Made by a program: the position numbers and the translations under genes. Shown here piece after piece: positions 56,920-64,000 of a stretch of DNA of 64,000 nucleotides (position 1 is its first letter; each line of letters opens with the position of its first letter). Source of the stretch: Tipula vernalis (lineage: Eukaryota > Arthropoda > Insecta > Diptera > Tipulidae); assembly GCA_958295665.1 (NCBI GenBank), contig OY282559.1, positions 127,819,605 to 127,883,604 on the forward strand, in the 5' to 3' direction. Below the pieces are notes generated by a model. It worked only from the letters and a program-made list of their open reading frames with translations, ran no database searches and had not been told where the DNA came from.

Positions 56920-58140
56920 CTCCATTTTTAAAATTAGAAATATCTCTACTCTAATTTTAAAATTATATCTGAATCTTCTAGAATATTTTACAATTAAAAA
57001 ATCAAAATTAGATATTTCAAGATATTTAAAATTAAAAATAATTTACTTCTAAATTTAAAATTACATCTCAATTTTCCAGAATATTTTAAAATTAAAATTT
57101 ATTATTCCATGATATTTAAAATTAACTATAGTTTTATATTCTAATTAAATCTCTATAAATCTCTATATACCGAAATATTTTAATTTAAAAATATTTGCAT
57201 TTTAATTTCAAAACTAAAATCCCATTTTCCGAAATATTTAAAATTAAAGATATTTCCATTCTAATTTTAAATTTAAATCTATATTTTCCAGAATATTTTA
57301 GAATCAAAAATATTTTGATTGTAGTATAAAATTAAATCTCAATTTACAAAATATTTTAAATTTAAATCTTCTTTTATAGAAATTTAATTTTAATTTTAAA
57401 TTTAAATCTCAGTCTTCGATTTTAGAATTATGCATCTATGTATTTTCTAAAATATCCTTAAACCAAAAATATTGTAATTCTATTTATAAAATTATTGTAT
57501 AAAATCTCCATTTTCCAGAGTATTTTGCAATTAAAAATATTTAAAATCAAAATTATTCAACTTTCCAAGCATAAAATTAAATTTTTTTTTGCCAAATTTT
57601 AAAATTATATCTTTGTTTTTGAAATTTGTTTATTGAATTTAAAAATATTTTTATATTACATCTCCTTTTTTCAGAATATTTTAAAATTAAAAATATTTAT
57701 AATTAAAATTCCATTTTTCATCTTAAAATTTATTTCCATTCTAATTCAAAATCTAAATCTCCATTAACAAAATATTTTAAAACTAAAAGTATTTAAATTG
57801 AAATTTTAAAATTCAAATATTTCCTTTCTACTTCTAGATTTAAATCTCTTTTTTCCGAAACATTTTAATTCAAAAATATTTCCATTCTAATTTTAAAAGT
57901 ATATTTCCCCTTTTCAGAATATTTTAATATTTCAAATATTTCGATTTTAATTTAAAATAAATCGCCCTTTTTCAAAATATTTTCAATCTAATTTTAAAAT
58001 TATATCTAAATTTTTCAGAATATTTTATAATTAATAATATTTAAAATCAAATTACCATATTCCAAGATATTTAAAATTAAAAATAGTCTAATTCTATTTC
58101 TAAAGTTAAATTTCCAATTTCCAGAATATTTTTAAATTAT
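56920..58140. repeat. AT-rich minisatellite (block 3)
   Basis: About 20 degenerate copies of the 60-bp-type unit described for 47440-48225, giving no credible open frame. Confidence 0.8.
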
Positions 58141-58149
58141 AAAATTTTT

Positions 58150-58860
58150 TATTGTTTAACTGTAACTTTAGAGATTTTTCGTGTAAAGAAAAAGTTTCAG
58201 AGAACTAAAAATCGTTATTCACAAATTGTAAGAATTTCGTCACTGTAAATTATTACATAATGAATTCGCCGCTATGGGAAAAGTAGTAGCCTTTGATAAA
58301 TCGAAATGTCAAAAACTAAATCATGGCTCGAAAGTCAAATGTAATAATACTTAAATTTGTATATACCTTATGCCTTCAGGTATTATGGCGTAATAAACCA
58401 TTGTCATAGGGAATAGGAAATCTCACAAGAACACGAAATCTGAACACTTTCGTAAATGTACAGTTATATGAGAACAGATATTGTGTTCTGGCCATATTGA
58501 CAAGTTCACACATTTTACCAAAATTCTTAAAAAAAAAAATTCTGAAAGGAATTATAGACACCATGAGGCACAAGAATATTGATTTGGTAAGAACACAAAC
58601 GACTCCCAACAGAATTTTTTTTTGTGAAAACTACACTCAAAAACTACAAACTAAATCATCTAGATTTCTTGCACATAAATAGGTACTACCAAGAGTAGTA
58701 CTTCCGGAAAAAATGCGCAAGTACTACTGCCGAATTATAGGCCCTTAAAGTCAGGATATGTACGAGTAGTTTTCCGTCAACAAATTTATTAGTGTAAACT
58801 TACAGAGCATAACTTACATTTATAGAGTATAGGTATATTTCGTAAATACCCTATTTAGCT
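58150..58860. repeat. Dispersed repeat family, copy 2 (longer)
   Basis: 58150-58240 matches 48228-48330, and 58240-58860 matches 54846-55210 but has an extra segment at about 58495-58745. That segment includes an inverted pair AGTACTACTGC / GGTACTACCAAGAGTAGTAC. Taken together the family order is minisatellite, AACTGTAACTTTAGAGATTT module, then CACTGTAAATT module. Confidence 0.7.
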
Positions 58861-60595
58861 GACTGGTTAACGACATACTCAATGAGGTTAAGCATAAAAT
58901 GTTACCGCTATGCTCGCGAAAAAAATTAATAATAGCAGCAATTTGTTGCGGCTTCAAAGAAGGCCTCTAAAGGGGTGAGCAAAGTGAAAGTGTGTTAATG
59001 GGGTAGGGCGATTCTTCCTGCATAATACATCGAGCATAATTGTTCTCGCCCAATTATTTCCCCACAATTCTTCCCTCTAAATTCTTGTCGAATAATTGTC
59101 CCCACACAATTCATTCCCAATAGGAATAGCAATTACAAGCGAATTTCTGTCTTGCCAATCGTTGCGGCACGTATTGATCAGGGATCGGCTCGCCTATGGG
59201 GGGTTCGTTTAGTGACATTCGACAAAATCCACTAAAAATAACAAATGTACTTGTGAAAAAAAAAACACGAAACAGAAAACTAACTCACATTGGCCATCAT
59301 ATTCCCTTAATAAGAAAAAAAAATACGAATTTATTTAAACATATTAACCACCCGTGTGTATTAAATTTTTAACCACATAACTTTGTTGAAATTGAAAAGA
59401 AATCATTTTAAATAATATTTAACTGTTAAAATAATACAAAACTAAAATAAATTTAGTAACTAAATAGTTTTAAACGAATGAAATTATATCAAACCAAAAA
59501 TATACCATATTGCAAAAACAAAATTCTCAATACACAAATCTATTAAAAATCCTGACAGGTTCCCTCGAACAGTATTGTAGCTGTAAACAAAATATTATTT
59601 TGCTCGCGCAGTTATCACGCAATATGCAATCTAATTTAATAACAAAATTGACCACCATATATCAGGATTATAAGACTAAATAACCAAAAGCTTGTTTATA
59701 CATTTGAATAATATTTTTGCTTTGTTTTTTTTTTTGTTTCAGATTATGAATTGATTCACAAATTTAATGAACTTATTTTATTTTTATTATAAAAGCTTTG
59801 GTTTAGAATAACTAAACAACACAAACACAAAACAGAGTGTGGTCGAGATCAGAACAGATAACGGTGTTTGCAGTTATAAGCGTGACCCCAATAATATCAG
59901 CACACGGCGTGTGGTTATCCACAAACCGACTGAACTTCTATTTATCCCTTGAATCGGAGGCACAGATTCAGTAGAAGGTGCAGGAACTTGTTTCCATGCA
60001 TATTGGCTTACTCGACCCCGTTGTATTAAAAAAATTACGGTTTAACCGCTAAACAAAATCAGCAACGTATACGGTCAAAACAGATGCGAACTGAATTTAT
60101 ATCCTAAAATAATATAATAATTGAACTTCCAGAATTTTATAATCTATGTTACCTTTATATTCGAAATAATAAACTAATTTTAGTTAAATTATGTGCGCTA
60201 TACGCAAACCAGTTAGAACAAAATATACTTTAATATTACAAATTATATTAACTCCATCGACCGTGATTAGATATTTATGTACAATAGCCAATGATAACAC
60301 TCACTGATTGACTAACGTTTTCCAACTGATTTTAATAATGCCAAACGAGAAAGAACCAAAGAACCAACAGACAAATGCGATATGCAATTACTCGCAAGAG
60401 AAATTGGTACATTTGATGTTCAACCTTCAACACCGTCTCTGTCATAGCACCAAATAATTATTTTGGATATATAGGTGCGACTCTACACAACAGGTTGCAA
60501 TTTAATTTATTTTAAATTAAAAGGAAAGCTGAAGAAAAATAAATGGAGCGGCAATAAATATGGTGATTCAAGAAATCTTCTGATTTAAGGCCAGC
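58861..60595. other. AT-rich stretch downstream of the gypsy element
   Basis: No coding motif seen. By position it should contain the 3' UTR and 3' LTR of the gypsy-type element read on the minus strand. I could not fix LTR ends: a TGTGTAGAGTCGCACC start at 60496 (minus) is only a guess. 58980-59220 is less AT-rich, with repeated CCCAATTATT/CACAATTC motifs. Confidence 0.4.
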
Positions 60596-61142
60596 TTTTT
60601 TACAAATGAATAACTATATTTTTAAATCCTTGGCATGGTACATGCCAAGTCTCTTTCCTTTCTCATCATCAATTGAATAAGTCACGGTACCATATTTTTT
60701 GTATAATTTTGCCAATAATATAAGTAGGAGCTAATTTAGCAGAAAATTGTTTCGATTTATTACTTAGTGGATGGGTTTTAACGAACATCTTTTGACCAGG
60801 AAAGAATTGTATAGGTCTCGATCGTAAATTATAAGTACGAGAGTATGTGTCAAAAGCTTTCTTTAAATTATCATTGATAATCGCGTGAATGATTGGTTGT
60901 TTTAAGCCAGGTGATAAAGTTTCAACCTCATTTTCACTTAGAGAGTTCGCTTCACTTAGTAGTTTGTAAGTGCTCGCATGTTGGATCATTTCATAACCAA
61001 ATAAACTAAAATAGGGAGAGTAGTTTATAGAGCGGTGTACTACACTACGTAATGCCGCCGATATTTCACTGAGATATTTATCCCACAGTCTATGATCTGT
61101 TTTAATATACGATCTTATTGCACTAAGTACGGATCTGTTCAC
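60596..61142 (-). pseudogene. Gypsy-type integrase C-terminal part
   Basis: The frame 61142-60669 includes WDKYLSEISAALRSVVHRSI and YSPYFSLFGYEM of the core end. It is followed by YSRTYNLRSRPIQFFPGQKM and FSAKLAPTYIIGKI, the GPY/F-like C-terminal module. The next frame adds GKRLGMYHAKDLKI, the usual end of this integrase group. One frameshift near 60685. Confidence 0.82.
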
Positions 61143-61940
61143 TAGTTCTGAGGCATTTGATTGGGGTGAATAGAAAGGCGTGCGCTCATGAATGATTCCG
61201 TGTTAAAATATAAAGCTTTGAAAATATTTACTAAGGAATTGTACCCTATTATCCGATAAAATTACTTCTGGGCACCCAAATATCGAAGTAATATCTGTTT
61301 TTAAATATTCTATCATATTTGTAGTTGACCCTGTATTAAACGCTTTTAAAAATTGGAATTTTTTCAATTGATCTATGCCTACAAAAATTATAGTTTTTCC
61401 GTTTTTCGATCTCGGATACGGCCCAAGAAAATCAACATAAATTTTCTGAAACGGGCGTTCAACAAAGATTGTGCCTCTCATTTCTGATCTTGTTATTGAA
61501 TTCAAAGATTTTGTCATTTTGCACACATCACATTTTGTTACATAGTCGTTCACGTCTTTTGCCATTTTAGGCCAATAATACAATTTTCGAAGTCTAGATA
61601 GCGTTTTTTTAATACCTCCATGAGCAGCGTTGGGCTCATCATGTTCCGATTTAAGCAATTCTGGTACTAGTGGCTTCGGTATCCATAATTTCCATACTGG
61701 TATTCCAAGGAGTATGGTTGATTAATTTTGGGTTCAATTCGTATGTACAGGCGATCATTCATTATTTGCAAGTTTGGATATTGTTTAGGCTTAGCAGCTA
61801 TGTTTTCTATAATACATGTATAATCTGCATCTTTAAAGGCCAGAGAATCAAGATCTATATACGCTATACTAAACTTATGACACAATTTTAGTTCGTCCAC
61901 AGTATCACAGTATATCCTGGAAAGACTATCGGCCACCACC
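61140..61940 (-). pseudogene. Gypsy-type integrase, zinc-binding and catalytic core
   Basis: The frame 61939-61667 begins with VADSLSRI, the end of the RNase H linker. The frame 61658-61203 has the zinc finger (H..H, CDVCKMTK), YVDFLGPYPR (first Asp) and VILSDNRVQF (second Asp, with the next Gly changed to Arg). After a frame change, the glutamate block SNASELVNRSVL is at about 61148. The DDE residues are thus present but split between frames. Confidence 0.85.
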
Positions 61941-62089
61941 TTGTCCTTACCCTTTTGATGGACAATTTCGAAAAAAGACTGAAGATAGAGGCTTCATCTT
62001 GCTATAGTCTGCTGGTTAGGTCACGCATGCCCATCAGCCACTTCAGGCTAGCATGGTCAGTAATCACTGTAAATCTGTAGCCTTAAGCA

Positions 62090-62305
62090 CTACAGTTCAG
62101 TCACTGTATAGTTCTTTTGTGCTGAGTTGAGCTTTTGAGAGAAGAAACTTATAGGTCGCTCGACTGAGTCTTCATCTTTTTGAAATAGAACACCGCCAAG
62201 CCCTTCCATACTCGCATTGCAACGAATAAAGAATTTCTTGGAGTAATCTGGATTTGTAAGCACAGGAGCGGTGGACAACATATCTTTCAATCTCTCAAAA
62301 GCCAT
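62090..62305 (-). pseudogene. Gypsy-type RNase H remnant
   Basis: LSTAPVLTNPDYSKKFFIRC, then NASMEGLGGVLFQ, RPISFFSQKLNSAQKNYT and VTEL. The first catalytic Asp (usually CDAS) is Asn. The frame ends in a stop shortly after the ExE block; remaining RNase H sequence toward 61940 is broken. Confidence 0.8.
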
Positions 62306-63110
62306 CTGGGATTGGCTGTTCCAGCTGAATTTTGATTTTTTTTTTTTAAAAGATCTGAAATTGGCGACGATATCTGGGCGTAGTTGGGGGCAAAACTTCG
62401 ATGCCAGCCCGCCAATCCAAGGAAGCGTCGTATTTGTTTCACTGACTTAGGAGTCGGAAAATGTATTATATCTTCAACTTTTTCAGGGTCGGTTCGAAGG
62501 CCTCCATCTCCAACTACGTAACCGAGGTAGCGTATTTCCTTCATGCAGAAGTAGCTTTTTTCCATATTGATTGTTAACCCAGCGTTAGAAATGTTATTTG
62601 CAACTTCAGAGATTAGCAGAAGATGTTCCTCGAAATTGGGTGACACAATTAAAAGGTCATCCAAGTACACAAAGACCCGATTCTGCAGTACCGTTGGAAT
62701 GACTTTGTGCATTAAGCGGCACATTGCTTGGGCAGCGTTACAGAGACTGAACGGCCTCACTCTAAATTGGTAGAATGGCTGTCCGGGAACAGTGAACGCT
62801 GTCTTTTCTCTCGCGGTCTCTTCCAACGGAACTTGCCAAAAGGTGTCTTTCAAATAAAGGCCTGTTATGTACCTGGTATCCTTGAGTCGCGAAAGTATTC
62901 TATCTATAAAGGGAATAGGATAAGAATCTTTAACCGTGACCGAGTTAAGTTTTCTTGAGTCAAGACATAGCCTTGATTTGCCATTTAATTTTTCACTATT
63001 ACGACAGGAGAAGACCAAGAGCTTTGATTTGGCTCTATCACATTAAGTGCAAGCATTCGGTCAATTTCACAATATAACTTTTCCTGAACAATAGGTGACG
63101 CTGGAAAATA
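62287..63110 (-). pseudogene. Gypsy-type reverse transcriptase, catalytic Asp lost
   Basis: The N-terminal block (EIDRMLALNVIEPN, SSWSSPVVIVKN) ends in a frameshift near 63003. The frame 63018-62287 continues with RLCLDSRKLNSVTVKDSYPI, TGLYLKDTFWQVPL, QFRVRPFSLCNAAQ, VFVYLDDLLIVS and IRRFLGLAGWHRSF. In motif A the first catalytic Asp (LDLKD) is Tyr (LYLKD), and PFGL is PFSL. The YLDD box is kept. The polymerase would be inactive. Confidence 0.88.
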
Positions 63111-63149
63111 CCGCTGTTTTATTGGACGCGCTTAACCAACATCTAACGT

Positions 63150-63330
63150 TTTGTTTTTAAATTGAACTGGTACCGTCGGCGGTTTTAACTGACGCACTGA
63201 TTTTATGGTAATTACAGTTAATATCATTCAAGAAGTTAATTGAGTCTTTACCCAAAATACTGATGCTTGCTCCGCTGTCAAGCAATCCGGATAGGGTTTT
63301 TCAAAAAATATTAACGCTAAGATAAGGTCG
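63150..63330 (-). pseudogene. Gypsy-type aspartic protease remnant
   Basis: The frame reads GLLDSGASISILGKDSINFL near 63240-63295, with an intact DSG active-site triad. It is bounded by stops and frame changes. Confidence 0.7.
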
Positions 63331-63399
63331 AATGTCGATTTCGTTTGAGGTAGAACCAAAAATCGTAGAATTTCTTCTTGGCACTAAAGTATTTTTCAA

Positions 63400-64000
63400 C
63401 ACGAGAATGTGCTTTGATCGGACAATTTTTTACTGTATTTGGAGAATTAATTGAAAATAAGTCACAAGTAGGTTTAATATTGAAACTTGTTCATTTCTGT
63501 CGGATTGTTCGGTCTGGGGACATTCCTGTTTTGTTGCGAACTTTGCAGCCCAGTTCTGACAAAGTTCGGCCGCATGTTTTCCGGACTGGTATTTGCTTTA
63601 CATTGTGGACAATTGATTGTGATGACAATCCTGGTAGTAATGGCCCAGGTCCTTACAATTCAAGCATACTATATGACGTATTGGGTTTTATTACGAGAGC
63701 TCTTTAAGGCTTCAACACAATTGAAGTCACTTAACTCAGTTGACTGTCTTGCTGGCTGAAGCTCATTGACATAAGGGGTTCGTCTACTATGAAAAATTGT
63801 TCGAGGGTCATAGCCAGATTGTGTCCATACATTTTCAAAAGATTGAGTGAGTTCATTATTTTGTCTCGGTAAATTGGTAAAAGGTTACTTTTAGCAACAT
63901 CAAGCAATTCTGGTTGGCTCAGTTTTCTCACTAGTCGATTATTATATATTTCTAGGTCTAAAATAAAATTTTGTACAGTTTCTCAGGTTGTTTGAACCCG
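63400..64000 (-). pseudogene. Gypsy-type gag remnant with zinc knuckle
   Basis: A frame at 63731-63931 contains LSQPELLDVAKSNLLPIYRD and an EQFF block, typical of the gypsy capsid C-terminal domain. Further along, CLNCKDLGHYYQDC (about 63630-63672) is a perfect CX2CX4HX4C knuckle. The 5' part is outside the window and a stop follows the knuckle. Confidence 0.7.

Larger units (their letters stand above)
60596..64000 (-). mobile_element. Ty3/gypsy-type LTR retrotransposon, decayed gag-pol, runs off the window
   Basis: The minus strand from the window edge gives gag, a zinc knuckle, protease, RT, RNase H and integrase in gypsy order. There are frameshifts between most blocks and several lost catalytic residues. 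No env-like frame was found downstream of integrase. The 5' LTR lies beyond 64000. Confidence 0.88.

Overview
The window looks like a piece of insect heterochromatin, most likely from a higher fly. It is very AT-rich and I found no convincing single-copy host gene, tRNA or rRNA. Almost everything recognisable is a transposable element, many nested or decayed: BEL/Pao and Ty3/gypsy LTR retrotransposons, Jockey-superfamily non-LTR retrotransposons (two LOA-type with DUF4780-like ORF1, one Jockey-type with a triple zinc-knuckle ORF1, one CR1/Jockey-like), and two giant foldback DNA transposons. Species cannot be named from this sequence alone.

Layout. 1-940: short tandem repeats and a near-perfect 186-bp palindrome. 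940-2260 (-): decayed BEL/Pao gag-PR-RT. 2260-5100: AT-rich, unassigned. 5132-22077 (+): a CR1/Jockey-like non-LTR element cut in two by foldback element FB1 (5889-21165, 15.3 kb), which is almost entirely 147/153-bp tandem units in inverted arms; a 9-bp target duplication and the resumed host reading frame define its ends. 22078-26743 (+): LOA-type element with frameshifts and an RT deletion. 27690-30515 (+): BEL/Pao element lacking PR and RT. 30570-30946 (-): gypsy RT scrap, interrupted by an almost intact LOA-type element (30960-36408, -) flanked by a 13-bp target duplication. 38135-47085: second foldback FB2 (8.95 kb), inverted arrays of about 180-bp units, identical termini as far as read, a 9-bp target duplication, and a small core encoding a peptide that resembles the C-terminus of a ubiquitin-specific protease. 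50236-54771 (-): Jockey-type element. 54784-58860: dispersed AT-rich repeat family with a long (CTGTCAGT)n tract. 60600-64000 (-): decayed gypsy-type gag-pol running off the window.

The most interesting signal is at the exact 5' ends of the three non-LTR elements that have a definable 5' end. Each can fold as an HDV-like self-cleaving ribozyme: a 7-bp P1 whose first strand is the first 7 nt of the element, a P2, a 3-bp P3 closing a UCCNCGU loop, and (in two of three) the GGGCAA core strand. The Jockey copy (54608-54771) is the clearest, with perfect P1, P2, P3 and P4.

Relative ages from nesting: FB1 and the first LOA element inserted into the CR1/Jockey-like element; the second LOA element inserted later into older LTR-element debris. 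FB2 appears younger than FB1 because its ends are still identical whereas those of FB1 have diverged.
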